Translations under genes and position numbers: made by a program | Notes under the pieces: generated by a model | What the model was told of the DNA's origin: nothing | The model's input: only the letters and a program-made list of their open reading frames with translations | Databases searched by the model: none | Shown: positions 44,873 through 56,696 of the stretch, one piece after another | Numbering within the stretch: the stretch's first letter is position 1 | Layout of the letters: each line of letters begins with the position of its first letter | DNA from: Crossiella sp. S99.2 | GTDB lineage: Bacteria > Actinomycetota > Actinomycetes > Mycobacteriales > Pseudonocardiaceae | Reading direction: 5' to 3' | NCBI RefSeq assembly: GCF_023094165.1 | Contig: NZ_JALMDK010000002.1 | Location: 261,541-325,540, forward strand | DNA: 64,000 bases

Positions 44873-46417
44873 GTGACAGAGCAGCCGCAGCACCAGCCCG
44901 TAACCAGCGACGACGACCTGCCGGAGCAGATGCGCGTCCGGCGCGAAAAGCGGGAGCGGCTGCTGGCCGAGGGCAAGGCGCCCTATCCGGTCGTACTGGA
45001 CCGCACGCACTCGCTCACCGAGATCCGGGCCGCCTATCCCGATCTTCCGCCGGACACCCCCACCGGGGAAATCGTCGGCGTGACCGGTCGGGTCATGTTC
45101 CAGCGGAACACCGGGAAGTTGTGTTTCGCCACTCTCCGCGAGGGTGACGGCGTCGAGCTGCAGGCGATGCTGAGCCTGGACAAGGTGGGCGCGGAAGCGC
45201 TGGCCGGGTGGAAGTCCGACGTCGATCTCGGTGATCACGTGTTCGTCCGCGGCGAGGTGGCCACTTCGCGGCGTGGGGAACTGTCGGTCATGGTCACCGA
45301 ATGGCAACTTGCCGCCAAGACGTTGCGCCCGTTGCCAGTCGCCCACAAGCAGCTCTCCGAAGAGACTCGAGTGCGGCAGCGTTATGTCGACCTGTTGCTC
45401 CGACCGGAGGCCAGGGACGCGGTGCGTATCCGCGCCGGTGTGATGCGTTCGCTGCGGGAGTCCTTCCACCGCCGGACTTTCACCGAAGTCGAGACGCCGA
45501 TGTTGCAGACGCTGCACGGCGGTGCCAGCGCTCGTCCGTTCACCACGCACTCCAATGCGTTCGACATCGACCTTTACCTGCGGATCGCACCCGAGCTGTA
45601 CCTGAAGCGCTGTGTGGTCGGCGGGATCGAGAAGGTCTTCGAGATCAACCGGAACTTCCGGAACGAAGGTTCGGACTCCTCGCACTCACCAGAGTTCGCG
45701 ATGCTCGAGGCGTACGAGGCATACGGTTCCTACGACACGATTGGCAAGCTCACCCGGGAGTTGGTGCAGGAAGCCGCGGACGCCGTTTTCGGTAGTCGGA
45801 CAGTCACCCTCGCAGACGGTTCGGAGTACGACCTGTCCGGCGAGTGGACCACACTGACTATGTACGGCTCACTGTCCGAGGCACTCGGTGAGGAGATCAC
45901 CCCGGCGACACCATCTAGTGTCGACCCTGGCAAGCAGGTCTCCGAAGTTGAGTTGTTGCGCAAGCACCTGGAATCTCGCGGACTGGAAGTTCACCCGGCT
46001 GCCGGACACGGAAAGTTGGTGGAGGAGCTGTGGGAACACCTCGTTGGTGATCACTTGCACGCACCCACCTTCGTGCGTGACTTCCCGGTCGACACCTCCC
46101 CGCTGACCAGGGAACATCGCAGCGAGACCGGCATCGCGGAGAAGTGGGACCTCTACATCCGCGGTTTCGAGCTGGCCACCGGATACTCGGAGTTGGTCGA
46201 CCCCGTTATCCAGCGGGAACGCCTTGAGGCGCAGGCCCGGCTGGGCTCGGCCGGCGACGTCGAGGCGATGCGTCTCGACGAGGACTTCCTGCGTGCGCTG
46301 GAGTACGGAATGCCGCCCAGCGGCGGTATGGGAATGGGTATTGACCGGCTCTTGATGGCGCTCACCGGTCTTGGTATCCGGGAGACGATCCTGTTCCCGC
46401 TAGTCCGACCTGAATGA
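44873..46417 (+). CDS. lysS: class II lysyl-tRNA synthetase
   Basis: A 514-residue class II synthetase: an OB-fold anticodon domain (about 60-175), then the catalytic core with motif 1 ([13 protein letters not shown] region), motif 2 ([20 protein letters not shown]) and motif 3 ([15 protein letters not shown]). It charges tRNA-Lys with ATP. GTG start; divergent from the methyltransferase gene. Its codons show more A/T in third positions (for example many gtt, ttg, tct) than in the pan or fol genes. Confidence 0.95.
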   Translation: MTEQPQHQPVTSDDDLPEQMRVRREKRERLLAEGKAPYPVVLDRTHSLTEIRAAYPDLPPDTPTGEIVGVTGRVMFQRNTGKLCFATLREGDGVELQAMLSLDKVGAEALAGWKSDVDLGDHVFVRGEVATSRRGELSVMVTEWQLAAKTLRPLPVAHKQLSEETRVRQRYVDLLLRPEARDAVRIRAGVMRSLRESFHRRTFTEVETPMLQTLHGGASARPFTTHSNAFDIDLYLRIAPELYLKRCVVGGIEKVFEINRNFRNEGSDSSHSPEFAMLEAYEAYGSYDTIGKLTRELVQEAADAVFGSRTVTLADGSEYDLSGEWTTLTMYGSLSEALGEEITPATPSSVDPGKQVSEVELLRKHLESRGLEVHPAAGHGKLVEELWEHLVGDHLHAPTFVRDFPVDTSPLTREHRSETGIAEKWDLYIRGFELATGYSELVDPVIQRERLEAQARLGSAGDVEAMRLDEDFLRALEYGMPPSGGMGMGIDRLLMALTGLGIRETILFPLVRPE

Positions 46418-46553
46418 CGTTCACCACTTTGAGACCGTGTGGTGAGTGTTCCTCTCGCTGTTAGTGCGCTAATCTTCCGCGTAGTCTCTACAGACGAACT
46501 ACACGCCGGGAGCTTCGCCGGCAGCCACTGGGGTTTCAGGAAGGAACAAGCGC

Positions 46554-46919
46554 ATGGCGGAGAGAGTCGTCCGAACCCTGGTCGACGACCTGGACGGTTC
46601 GGAAGCGGAAGAGACCGTCGAGTTCGCGGTCGACGGGGTGTCCTACGAGATCGACCTTTCCGGGGACAACGCGACGAAGCTTCGGGACGCGCTCGCGTCC
46701 TATGTCGCCGGCGCCCGTCGGACTGGTGGCCGTCGGCGCACCACTTCGGCGCCCGGCCGTTCTGGTGCTGTTGGTGGACGGGCGGCCGGCCGGGTCGCTT
46801 CCGCCGATCGCGAGCAGAACCAGGCGATTCGTGAGTGGGCCCGCAAGCGGGGCATGAAGGTTTCCGACCGGGGCCGCATCCCGGCGGACGTGCTGCAGCA
46901 GTTCCACCAGGAGAACTGA
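46554..46919 (+). CDS. lsr2: nucleoid-associated histone-like protein Lsr2
   Basis: A 121-residue H-NS-like protein. The N-terminal oligomerisation domain (about 1-58, [19 protein letters not shown]) is followed by a Gly/Arg/Ser-rich linker (about 60-85) and the DNA-binding domain (about 88-121) with the AT-hook-like RGR of [10 protein letters not shown]. It silences AT-rich and acquired DNA. Position after lysS is conserved in mycobacteria. It could repress the low-GC toxin-antitoxin region at the left of the window. Confidence 0.95.
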   Translation: MAERVVRTLVDDLDGSEAEETVEFAVDGVSYEIDLSGDNATKLRDALASYVAGARRTGGRRRTTSAPGRSGAVGGRAAGRVASADREQNQAIREWARKRGMKVSDRGRIPADVLQQFHQEN

Positions 46920-46959
46920 CCGGCCGAAAACGGCCACCACTTGGACATTTCAATACAGG

Positions 46960-47001
46960 ACGGGACCCGCCACCGGTTTGTAGCCGTGCGGCGAGTCCCG
47001 T
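46960..47001. terminator. terminator between lsr2 and the siderophore lipoprotein gene
   Basis: ACGGGAC (46960-46966) pairs with GTCCCGT (46995-47001), with further inner pairing and TCTGTGC beyond. A smaller hairpin GGCCGAAAACGGCC (46922-46935) sits closer to lsr2. The genes on either side converge here. Confidence 0.65.
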
Positions 47002-47020
47002 TCTGTGCTATATGGCGTGA

Positions 47021-48010
47021 TCACTTACCGGGATCGACGCCGAAAGCCTTCGCCAGGTCGTCCAGCACCACGTGCGCGCCTTGCAGGCTCACCGAGGAGA
47101 TCCAGGTGGTATCCGAAACTTCATGCACCTGGCCCTTCAGCTGCGCCCACAGCGGATTGGCCTGGAACTTCTCCTTCGCCTTCGCCGAGCCGCCCTTCGG
47201 ATCCGGGAAGGCGGTCACGAACACCTGGTCGCCATCGGCGCGCAGGATGTTCTCCGGGCTCAGCTCCACGAAGATCTGCGCCGCGTTCGGGTCGTTCTGA
47301 TCCGCCGGCCTGCCCAGTCCGGCGTCGGAGAGCACGATCCCGATGAAGCTGTTCATCGAGTAGGCCCTGGTCGGGCCGTCCACAAAACGGACAACCGAGA
47401 CAGTCGGCGTCTTGCCGGCCTTGGCCCTGATCGCCGCGCCGAGCTTGGCCGCCCGGTCCTCGTATGCCTTGATCTTGGTCTCGGCCAGCGCTTCCTTGCC
47501 CAGGGCCTTGCCGGCCAGCCGGATGTTGTCCTTCCAGGTCTTGCCGGTCTCCGCGCTGAACACGGTCGGCTTGCGCGCGGAGAGCACGCTGTAGAGGTTC
47601 TCGTGCCGGACCTTGGCCGAAAGGATCAGATCCGGGTCGGCCACCAGGACCTGCTCCAGCTTGGTCTGCTCCAGCTCGCCCACCGGCTTGGCGTTTTTGG
47701 CGTACTTGTCCGCCTCGGCCTTGAGGTAGTCCGGGAACTTCTCCCCGCTGGCCGGGAACAGGGTGTAGGCGGCCAGCTGGGTTTCCAGCGCGAGCACCGC
47801 GTCCACGTAGGAGCTGTCCAGCGCGGCCACCTTGACCGGCTGCTTCTCGATGGTGGTCTTGCCCATGGCGTGCTCGACGGTGCGCGGGAACCCGGCGGCC
47901 GACTCCCCGGCGGAGGTCGGGGAGGTCTGCGGGGTCCCGCCACCGCCGCACGCGCCGACGAGCAGGGCCGTGGCGGCGAGGACGGCGAGCACCCTCGGTG
48001 GCCTGGTCAT
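47021..48010 (-). CDS. siderophore ABC transporter substrate-binding lipoprotein
   Basis: A 329-residue FecB/FhuD-class binding protein with a lipobox (ALLVGAC) at residue about 21. The ligand-binding domains show KVAALDSSYVDAVLALE and LLSAKVRHENLYSVL-like segments. It captures a ferric siderophore outside the membrane and delivers it to the permeases encoded divergently. The 53-bp promoter region shared with the permease operon contains an iron box. Its gene converges with lsr2. Confidence 0.9.
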   Translation of the reverse strand: MTRPPRVLAVLAATALLVGACGGGGTPQTSPTSAGESAAGFPRTVEHAMGKTTIEKQPVKVAALDSSYVDAVLALETQLAAYTLFPASGEKFPDYLKAEADKYAKNAKPVGELEQTKLEQVLVADPDLILSAKVRHENLYSVLSARKPTVFSAETGKTWKDNIRLAGKALGKEALAETKIKAYEDRAAKLGAAIRAKAGKTPTVSVVRFVDGPTRAYSMNSFIGIVLSDAGLGRPADQNDPNAAQIFVELSPENILRADGDQVFVTAFPDPKGGSAKAKEKFQANPLWAQLKGQVHEVSDTTWISSVSLQGAHVVLDDLAKAFGVDPGK

Positions 48011-48028
48011 AGCGGTCCTTCCGTTCGG

Positions 48029-48045
48029 TTAGGCTTGCCTCAGTA
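48029..48045. promoter_or_regulatory. iron box (IdeR/DmdR-type operator)
   Basis: TTAGGCTTGCCTCAGTA resembles the DtxR/IdeR consensus TTAGGTTAGGCTAACC, with the GGC...GCC core. It lies in the divergent promoter of the siderophore lipoprotein and permease genes, so iron would repress both directions. This site is weaker than the one at 52644-52662. Confidence 0.6.
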
Positions 48046-48063
48046 GAGGATAGGAGCCGCAGC

Positions 48064-49116
48064 ATGACCCGTGCCGCGATCGCGCCCGGGTCCGCCGTTC
48101 CGGCCCCGGTCCGCCGACGCCGACGTGTGCTCGGCCTGCTGCTGCTCGCCCTCGCGCTGGTGCTCGCACTGGTGGCCAGTGTGGCCATCGGCGCCAAGCC
48201 GGTCCCGCTCGGCGACGTGTGGCACGCGCTGACCGCCCCGACGGGCAGTGAGAACGACCTGATCGTGAACTCGCTGCGGATCCCGCGGACCATCCTCGGC
48301 CTGCTGGTCGGCCTGGCGCTGGGCATCGGCGGCGCGCTGCTGCAGGGGCACACCCGCAACCCGCTGGCCGATCCCGGCCTGCTCGGGGTCAACCAGGGCG
48401 CGGCGTTCGCGGTGGTGCTGGCCATCTTCACCTTCGGCTTCACCGACCTGTTCACCTTCGTCTGGTTCGGCTTCGCCGGGGCACTGCTGGCCACCGTGAT
48501 CGTCTTCGCGATCGGCTCGGCAGGCACCACCGGCCGCGGCGGGCCGACCCCGGTGACGCTGGCGCTCTCCGGCGCGGCGGTGTCCGCCTTCCTGTACGCG
48601 CTCAGCTCGGCGCTGATCCTGCTGGACGCGCAGAGCCTGGAGACCTTCCGGTTCTGGCGCAGTGGATCACTGGCCGGCCGCGATCCGGAGATCATCCTGC
48701 AGGTGCTGCCGTTCCTGCTGGCCGGACTGGTGCTGGCGCTGGCCAACGCGCCCGGCCTGAACGCGGTCTCCCTCGGCGAGGACGTGGCCCGCTCGCTCGG
48801 CCAGCGGATCTGGCTGACCCGCGCGCTGGGCATCGCCGCGGTGACCCTGCTGACCGGGGCCGCGGTGGCCGCCTGCGGGCCGATCGGCTTCGTCGGGCTG
48901 ATCGTGCCGCACCTCGCCAGGGCCATCACCGGCCCGGACTACCGCTGGTTGCTGCCCTACGCCGGCCTGATCGGCGCGGTGCTGGTGCTGGCCTCCGACG
49001 TGCTCGGCCGGGTGCTCGCCCGGCCAGGTGAGCTGCAGGTCGGCATCATGCTGGCGCTGGTCGGCTCGCCGTTCTTCGTGGTGCTGGTGCGCCGCCGGAA
49101 GCTGGTGAGCCTGTGA
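48064..49116 (+). CDS. ferric-siderophore ABC transporter permease 1 (FecCD family)
   Basis: A 350-residue FecCD permease with about 10 transmembrane segments. The conserved coupling segment is GGALLQGHTRNPLADPGLLG, and the second is IGFVGLIVPHLAR. ATG is chosen as the first in-frame start after the iron box. It forms a heterodimer with the next gene's product. The stop overlaps the next GTG (GTGA). Confidence 0.92.
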   Translation: MTRAAIAPGSAVPAPVRRRRRVLGLLLLALALVLALVASVAIGAKPVPLGDVWHALTAPTGSENDLIVNSLRIPRTILGLLVGLALGIGGALLQGHTRNPLADPGLLGVNQGAAFAVVLAIFTFGFTDLFTFVWFGFAGALLATVIVFAIGSAGTTGRGGPTPVTLALSGAAVSAFLYALSSALILLDAQSLETFRFWRSGSLAGRDPEIILQVLPFLLAGLVLALANAPGLNAVSLGEDVARSLGQRIWLTRALGIAAVTLLTGAAVAACGPIGFVGLIVPHLARAITGPDYRWLLPYAGLIGAVLVLASDVLGRVLARPGELQVGIMLALVGSPFFVVLVRRRKLVSL

Positions 49117-50195
49117 CCGCCAAGACCGGGACCCGGGTGCCCGGCCGCCCCGCGCTGCGCCTGGCCGGGGCCTCCTGGACGTTGCGGCTGCGCGCGGTCG
49201 CGGTGCCGGTGCTCGGCCTGGCCGTGCTGGTGTTCGTGCTGGCGCTGAACCTGACCCTGGGCGATTTCCCGATCAGCCTGGGCGAGGTCTTCGCCGCGCT
49301 GCTCGGCGGCGGGGACGAGGCGCACCGGTTCATCCTCTACGACCTGCGGCTGCCCAGGGCGCTGACCGGCGCGCTGGTCGGCGCCGCGCTCGGCCTGGCC
49401 GGTGCGATCACCCAGGCCATCGCGCGCAACCCGCTGGCCAGCCCGGACCTGCTCGGCGTGAGTGCCGGGGCGGGCGCGGGCGCGGTGTTCGTGGTGATGT
49501 TCGGCGGCAGCGCGGGCGGGCTCAGCGGCTTCCTGGCCGCGGTCGGCCTGCCGATCGCCGCGCTGATCGGCGGCCTGCTCGCGGCCGCCGTGGTCTACCT
49601 GCTGGCCTGGCGGCGCGGCATCGAGGGCTTCCGGCTGGTGCTGGTCGGCATCGGCGTGCACGCGGTGCTGTCCAACGTGACCTTCTGGCTGCTCACCCTC
49701 TCCGACGTGGCCGACGCCGGCCGGGCCATGGTGTGGCTGACCGGCAGCCTCAACGCCCGCGGCTGGGACCACGTGCTGCCGGTGGGCATCGCGCTGGCCG
49801 TGCTGGTCCCGCTCACCCTCTTCGGCGCGCGCACCCTGGGCGCGCTGCAGTTCACCGACGACACCGTGCGCGGACTCGGCGTGCGGGTCGAGCTGAGCCG
49901 CTCGCTGCTGGTGCTGGCCGCGGTCGGCCTGGCCGCGGTGGCCACCGCCTCCGCCGGTCCGATCGAGTTCGTCGCACTGGCCGTGCCGCAGATCGCGCTG
50001 CGGCTGACCGGCCTGGCCCAGCCGCCGTTGCTGGCCAGCGCGGTGCTCGGGGCCGCGCTCACGGTCACCGCCGACGTGCTGGCCCGCACCGCCTTCGGCT
50101 CGGTCGAACTGCCGGTCGGGATCGTCACCGCGATCCTCGGCGCTCCGTACCTGGTGTTCCTGCTCGTCCGACGTTATCGGGAGGTACGCGGATGA
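49113..50195 (+). CDS. ferric-siderophore ABC transporter permease 2 (FecCD family)
   Basis: A 360-residue FecCD permease with about 10 transmembrane segments, paralogous to the upstream gene. The conserved blocks are ITQAIARNPLASPDLLGVSA and GPIEFVALAVPQIALR. It starts at a GTG overlapping the upstream stop, and the ATPase gene starts in its final codons (ATGA), so the three subunits are made in equal amounts. Confidence 0.92.
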   Translation: MTAKTGTRVPGRPALRLAGASWTLRLRAVAVPVLGLAVLVFVLALNLTLGDFPISLGEVFAALLGGGDEAHRFILYDLRLPRALTGALVGAALGLAGAITQAIARNPLASPDLLGVSAGAGAGAVFVVMFGGSAGGLSGFLAAVGLPIAALIGGLLAAAVVYLLAWRRGIEGFRLVLVGIGVHAVLSNVTFWLLTLSDVADAGRAMVWLTGSLNARGWDHVLPVGIALAVLVPLTLFGARTLGALQFTDDTVRGLGVRVELSRSLLVLAAVGLAAVATASAGPIEFVALAVPQIALRLTGLAQPPLLASAVLGAALTVTADVLARTAFGSVELPVGIVTAILGAPYLVFLLVRRYREVRG

Positions 50196-51010
50196 CCGCG
50201 CTGCCCACAGCCGCCCCAGCGATCCGCCTGGCCGCCAGCGAGCTGACCCTGGCCTACGGCGACAACGTGGTCGTCGACGGACTGGACTTCGAGGTGCTCG
50301 ACGGCACCGTCACCGCGGTGATCGGCCCCAACGGCTGCGGCAAGTCCACCCTGCTGCGCGCGCTGGGCAGGCTGATCAGCCCGCAGCGCGGGCACGTGCT
50401 GCTGGACGGCAAGCGGATCGACAAGACCCCGACGCGCGAGGTCGCCAAGGTGCTCGGCGTGCTGCCGCAGACCCCGACCGCGCCGGAGGGCCTCACCGTC
50501 GCCGACCTGGTCGCCCGCGGCAGGCACCCGCACCAGTCCTGGTACCGGCAGTGGTCCAGCGACGACGAGGACACGGTGGCCGAGGCACTGCGGATGACCG
50601 GCATGCTGGAGTTCGCCGAGCGCACCCTGGACCAGCTCTCCGGCGGTCAGCGCCAGCGCGCCTGGATCTCCATGGCGCTGGCCCAGGGCACCGACCTGCT
50701 GCTGCTGGACGAGCCCACCACCTACCTGGACCTGGCCCACCAGGTCGACGTGCTGGACCTGGTCCAGCGCCTGCACGCCGAAGCGGGCCGCACCGTGATC
50801 ATGGTGCTGCACGACCTGAACCTGGCCGCCCGCTACGCCGACCGCCTGGTCGCCATGCGCGCAGGCAAGATCGTCGCCCAGGGCCCGCCCGCCGAGGTGC
50901 TCACCGAGGACCTGCTGCGTGAGGTCTTCGAGCTGGACGCCAAGGTGATCCAGGACCCGATCGCGGGCACCCCGCTGGTGGTGCCGGTGGGCAGCAGGCA
51001 CAAGGTCTAA
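50192..51010 (+). CDS. ferric-siderophore ABC transporter ATP-binding protein
   Basis: A 272-residue ABC ATPase of the FepC/FecE type: Walker A GPNGCGKST, Q-loop in VLPQTPTAPEG, signature LSGGQRQRAWI, Walker B LLLLDEPTTYLD and the H-loop HDLN. ATG overlaps the permease 2 stop. It energises siderophore uptake in the membrane complex. Its last codons overlap the convergent methyltransferase gene by 4 bp. Confidence 0.95.
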   Translation: MTALPTAAPAIRLAASELTLAYGDNVVVDGLDFEVLDGTVTAVIGPNGCGKSTLLRALGRLISPQRGHVLLDGKRIDKTPTREVAKVLGVLPQTPTAPEGLTVADLVARGRHPHQSWYRQWSSDDEDTVAEALRMTGMLEFAERTLDQLSGGQRQRAWISMALAQGTDLLLLDEPTTYLDLAHQVDVLDLVQRLHAEAGRTVIMVLHDLNLAARYADRLVAMRAGKIVAQGPPAEVLTEDLLREVFELDAKVIQDPIAGTPLVVPVGSRHKV

Positions 51011-51777
51011 GCGGTGCAGCGCAGCAGCGCGAGGTACTCGTGGTGCTCGCGCAACAGCCCGGCCAGGCCGGGCTGCGGTCCCGGCGGCAGCTCCGTTTCG
51101 CCGAGCACCAGCCCGGTCAGCGCCAGGCCGGTCCCGGTGAGCAGCAGGGACAGATCCGCCGGGGTGTAGCAGCGCAGGGTCTGGGTGAGCTTGCGCGCCG
51201 GATCCGCGGTGTCCCACCAGGTGTCGGTCGCGGTGCAGTTCACCGGGTCGAAGCTGGTCCGCTCGCGCAGTTCGTGCCGGTAGCCCCGGTCCGGATCCGG
51301 CAGCAGGTGCTCCTCGTCGCCGTCCCAGCCCGCCCAGACGAACGGGTTGAACACGTCCACCAGGGCCACCCCGCCCGGCCGCAGCCAGCCCGCGATCCGG
51401 GTCAGCAGCCGGCGCTGGTCGGCATCGGAGCCGACCCCGAAGCCGTTCCAGTAGCAGACCGCGTCGAACTCACCGGGCAGCTCGATCTCGAAGAAGTCCG
51501 CCTGATGGGCGGTGAGCGCGCCCGGCGGCAAGTCCGCGGCCAGTTCACCGACGGAGGCCGCCCGGTCGCTGATCTCCACCGCGGTCACGGTGTACCCGGC
51601 CCGCGCGGTGGCCACCGCGGTCGAGCCGTAGCCGGAGCCGAGTTCCAGCACCCGGCCGCGCGCCGGGCCGTGCGCCCGCAGCAGCGCCACCCGGCCCTCG
51701 TCCCGCTCGCTCACCCGCGCGTCCGCCGCGGCCCACCACGCGCCGGTCCTGGAGTAGAAGTCCCGCACCCAGTCCAC
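51007..51777 (-). CDS. SAM-dependent methyltransferase in the siderophore locus
   Basis: A 256-residue class I methyltransferase (260 if the TTG at 51789 is used). The SAM motif is GRVLELGSGYGSTAVA, then VTAVEISDRAASVGEL and a YWNGFGVGSDADQRRLL segment, as in small-molecule methyltransferases. It follows the FhuF-like gene by 17 bp on the same strand and converges with the ATPase. It could modify a siderophore or an intracellular iron ligand; that is a guess from context. Confidence 0.8.
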   Translation of the reverse strand: MDWVRDFYSRTGAWWAAADARVSERDEGRVALLRAHGPARGRVLELGSGYGSTAVATARAGYTVTAVEISDRAASVGELAADLPPGALTAHQADFFEIELPGEFDAVCYWNGFGVGSDADQRRLLTRIAGWLRPGGVALVDVFNPFVWAGWDGDEEHLLPDPDRGYRHELRERTSFDPVNCTATDTWWDTADPARKLTQTLRCYTPADLSLLLTGTGLALTGLVLGETELPPGPQPGLAGLLREHHEYLALLRCTA

Positions 51778-51794
51778 GCCCGCAGTCAACCGGG

Positions 51795-52622
51795 TCAGGG
51801 CTGCTCGAGCACCCGCTTTTCCCGCTCGGCCGCGGACACTCGAGGGCAGGTCACGCAGGCGGTGCCGCCGTCGAGGGCGAAGTGGAAGCAGCAGCTCTCC
51901 CGGCGCCGGGTCCACACTGTCCGGCCCTCGCCGTGCACCGGGTACAGCCGGGAGGCCGAGGTGAACGGTTCGATCCGCGCCGGCAGCACCAGCGCGGCCT
52001 GCGCCACCCCGGCGCCCTCGTCGCCGAACATCCGGCCGGTGTTCCACAGCGCGCTGTCCAGCGCGTCGGTGGCCGCGCCCCAGAGCATGTGCCTGCCCAG
52101 CCGGACGGTCGGGCCGTAGGCGGCGACGAACTCGCGGGCGTGCCCGGCGTAGCGCGCCCGCAGCACCCCGGCCAGCGCGGCCTCGTCCCGGACCACGGTG
52201 GCCTCCGGCGTGCCGGCCGCCGGGTCATCCGGTAGGCAGACGAAACCGGCAGAAAGCAGCGCGATCCCATCGGGGTGCGGACGATCACCCGAAAGGCGGA
52301 AAGCAAGATCGGCCGGCCGCAGCCAGGGCACCCGGCGCGCGGTGTGGAACAGGATCGCGCCCAGGTAGGCCGGGATCTGCAGGTACCAGGCCAGCACATA
52401 CCCGGCGGTGGTGCGGTCCGGAATATTTCCGTCGTGCCGTTCGTTGAGCCATTCGGCGAGGTCCTTGCGCCAGAGGTCGAAGCGGGCCGGATCGGCCAGC
52501 AGTTCGGCGCAGTTCCGCCAGGAGTCGTCGGGAGTCCCGAAGCGCACGGTCACGTGTCCGCGCGAGGTGTCGGCGCTGGCCAGTGAGTCGGCCAGGGCGC
52601 TGTGCGCCAGACGGACGGTCAC
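51795..52622 (-). CDS. FhuF-like ferric siderophore reductase
   Basis: A 275-residue protein whose C-terminus has the [2Fe-2S] ligand pattern of FhuF: SCCFHFALDGGTACVTCPR, two adjacent Cys followed by CxxC. FhuF reduces ferric hydroxamate siderophores in the cytoplasm to release iron. The N-terminal ~200 residues contain no other motif. GTG start, 22 bp from an excellent iron box on its 5' side. It completes the uptake cassette. Confidence 0.85.
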   Translation of the reverse strand: MTVRLAHSALADSLASADTSRGHVTVRFGTPDDSWRNCAELLADPARFDLWRKDLAEWLNERHDGNIPDRTTAGYVLAWYLQIPAYLGAILFHTARRVPWLRPADLAFRLSGDRPHPDGIALLSAGFVCLPDDPAAGTPEATVVRDEAALAGVLRARYAGHAREFVAAYGPTVRLGRHMLWGAATDALDSALWNTGRMFGDEGAGVAQAALVLPARIEPFTSASRLYPVHGEGRTVWTRRRESCCFHFALDGGTACVTCPRVSAAEREKRVLEQP

Positions 52623-52643
52623 GCACGGCTCCTCGGTTGTTGG

Positions 52644-52662
52644 TCAGGCTTGCCTAACCTAA
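52644..52662 (-). promoter_or_regulatory. iron box upstream of the FhuF-like gene
   Basis: On the minus strand TTAGGTTAGGCAAGCCTGA matches the IdeR/DmdR consensus TTAGGTTAGGCTAACCTAA at 15 of 19 positions. It is 22 bp upstream of the GTG start of the reductase gene. Repression by iron-loaded IdeR is expected. Confidence 0.8.
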
Positions 52663-52718
52663 CCTAGGGTAAGCGCGTGTTGCGCCATCGGGGTGATCTC
52701 ATCGCCGGGAGGTGGTTT

Positions 52719-52735
52719 GTTCGCGCTTAGCGGAC
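52719..52735 (+). promoter_or_regulatory. ClgR-type operator of clpC
   Basis: GTTCGCGCTTAGCGGAC is GTTCGC-N5-GCGGAC, close to the ClgR box GTTCGC-N5-GCGAAC known from Streptomyces and corynebacteria. ClgR activates clp genes in the stress response. It is 185 bp upstream of clpC. No other clp gene is in the window for comparison. Confidence 0.7.
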
Positions 52736-52763
52736 ACCGCCGATCCGGTGGAATTGTGTCCAC

Positions 52764-52801
52764 CTCACACTCGTTGTGTCGGTCAGTAGCGAGAGTGTGA
52801 G
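52764..52801. repeat. 9-bp inverted repeat in the clpC leader
   Basis: CTCACACTC (52764-52772) and GAGTGTGAG (52793-52801) are perfect inverted repeats with 20 bases between. They lie between the ClgR box and the clpC start, either as a second operator or as an mRNA hairpin. Confidence 0.5.
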
Positions 52802-52903
52802 AACAGAAGGAAGAAGTCGGGCCGACTAGAGTGGCCCTACGGTGCCGACCCGGGAGTGAGACGCGGGGTCGAGGGCCGCCGGCGCAGCAGTCAGGGAGTG
52901 CGA

Positions 52904-55459
<2,556 letters not shown>

Positions 55460-55476
55460 TCGAGCCCTTAGCGATT

Positions 55477-55515
55477 GGGCGAGGTGTGTTCGCGGAAAGC
55501 GCGAACCACCTCGCC
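55477..55515. terminator. terminator after clpC
   Basis: GGGCGAGGTG...(GAAA loop)...CCACCTCGCCC forms a long near-perfect stem followed by GTCGTGTTTTC. It lies 18 bp after the clpC stop. Confidence 0.85.
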
Positions 55516-55628
55516 CGTCGTGTTTTCTGGGGGTGCAACCCCCAGGCCCCGCCCGGCGGGCTCCGCCCCCGGACCCCCGCTCAGGCCGCCGTCGCCCCCT
55601 CGCGCGGATGATCAGGCACTCTGGTGGG

Positions 55629-56696
55629 GTGAGCTATCCGCGGATCGAGGCAGACACGACGCCATTGACGCGTCGGCCCGCACCGCCCCGGCCGCCGGAG
55701 CCGGAGGAACCCAAGCGGCGGCGGCGCGGCGGGAAGTTCGCCGGGGTGACGCTGTTGCTGCTGGCCCTGCCGGTCATCGCGCTCACCGGGTTGCGCGCGG
55801 TCGGCTTCGACCAGCAGAAGCACGCGGCCGCCGCGATCGCGCTGACCCCGTACGCACTGCCGGCTGCGGCCCTGCTCGCGGTGCTCACGCTGCTGTTCCG
55901 GCGCTGGCTGCTGGCCATCGTGCTGGTGCTGTGCACGGTGCTGCTGGCCTTCATCGTGCTGCCAAGGGCGTTTGTGAAGGCGCGGCCGATCGCGGTCGGC
56001 GCGCAGGTCCGGGTGCTGTCGGTGAACCTGCTCTTCGGCCGGGCCGATCCGGCGTTCGTGGTGAACCTGGTGCGCAGCACCAAGGCCGACGTGCTCAGCC
56101 TGCAGGAACTCACCCCGGAATCGGTGACCGCGCTGGCACAGGCCGGACTCAACCAGGAGCTGCCGTTCCGGGTGCTGGAACCGGCCGACGGGGCCGCGGG
56201 CACCGGTATCGCCTCCCGGCACCCGCTGACCCGGATCGTGCTCGGCCGCCCGCCCGCGCCCGGCGCGTTCGCCCAGCCCGCCGCGCTGGTCAACCTGCCC
56301 GGCCCGCGCAGCCTGGAGATCATGGCGGTGCACCCGCGCATCCCGGTCGGCCCCGAGGGCGCGCAGCCGTGGCTGCGGGATCTGGGCACGCTGCCCGAAC
56401 CGCGCACCGAGGGCCCGGCCCGGGTGCTGGCCGGGGACTTCAACGCCACCCTTGACCACTCGCCGCTGCGCAGCCTGCTCGGCCAGGGCTACCTGGACGC
56501 CGCCGATCAGGCCGGCGCCGGACTCACCCCGACCTGGCCGGGGGTCGGCGCCGGGCTGATCCCGCCGCCGGTGACCCTGGACCACGTGCTGGTGGACCGG
56601 CGCTGCCCGGTGGACCGCTTCGACGTCTTCGAGATCCCGGGCAGCGACCACCGCGCGATCCTGGCCACCCTCACCGTGCCCAGTGCGGGTCCCTAG
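55629..56696 (+). CDS. membrane-anchored endonuclease/exonuclease/phosphatase family protein
   Basis: A 355-residue protein: proline-rich cytosolic N-terminus (1-33), three transmembrane segments (about 38-58, 70-90, 95-115) and a C-terminal EEP catalytic domain (about 125-350). Motifs are VLSVNLLFGRAD, LQELTPE (metal Glu), LAGDFNATLDH and the terminal GSDHRAI, all typical for the DNase I/phosphatase fold. Members include phospholipases and nucleases; the substrate here is unknown. The stop overlaps the convergent sirtuin gene by 4 bp. Confidence 0.85.
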   Translation: MSYPRIEADTTPLTRRPAPPRPPEPEEPKRRRRGGKFAGVTLLLLALPVIALTGLRAVGFDQQKHAAAAIALTPYALPAAALLAVLTLLFRRWLLAIVLVLCTVLLAFIVLPRAFVKARPIAVGAQVRVLSVNLLFGRADPAFVVNLVRSTKADVLSLQELTPESVTALAQAGLNQELPFRVLEPADGAAGTGIASRHPLTRIVLGRPPAPGAFAQPAALVNLPGPRSLEIMAVHPRIPVGPEGAQPWLRDLGTLPEPRTEGPARVLAGDFNATLDHSPLRSLLGQGYLDAADQAGAGLTPTWPGVGAGLIPPPVTLDHVLVDRRCPVDRFDVFEIPGSDHRAILATLTVPSAGP

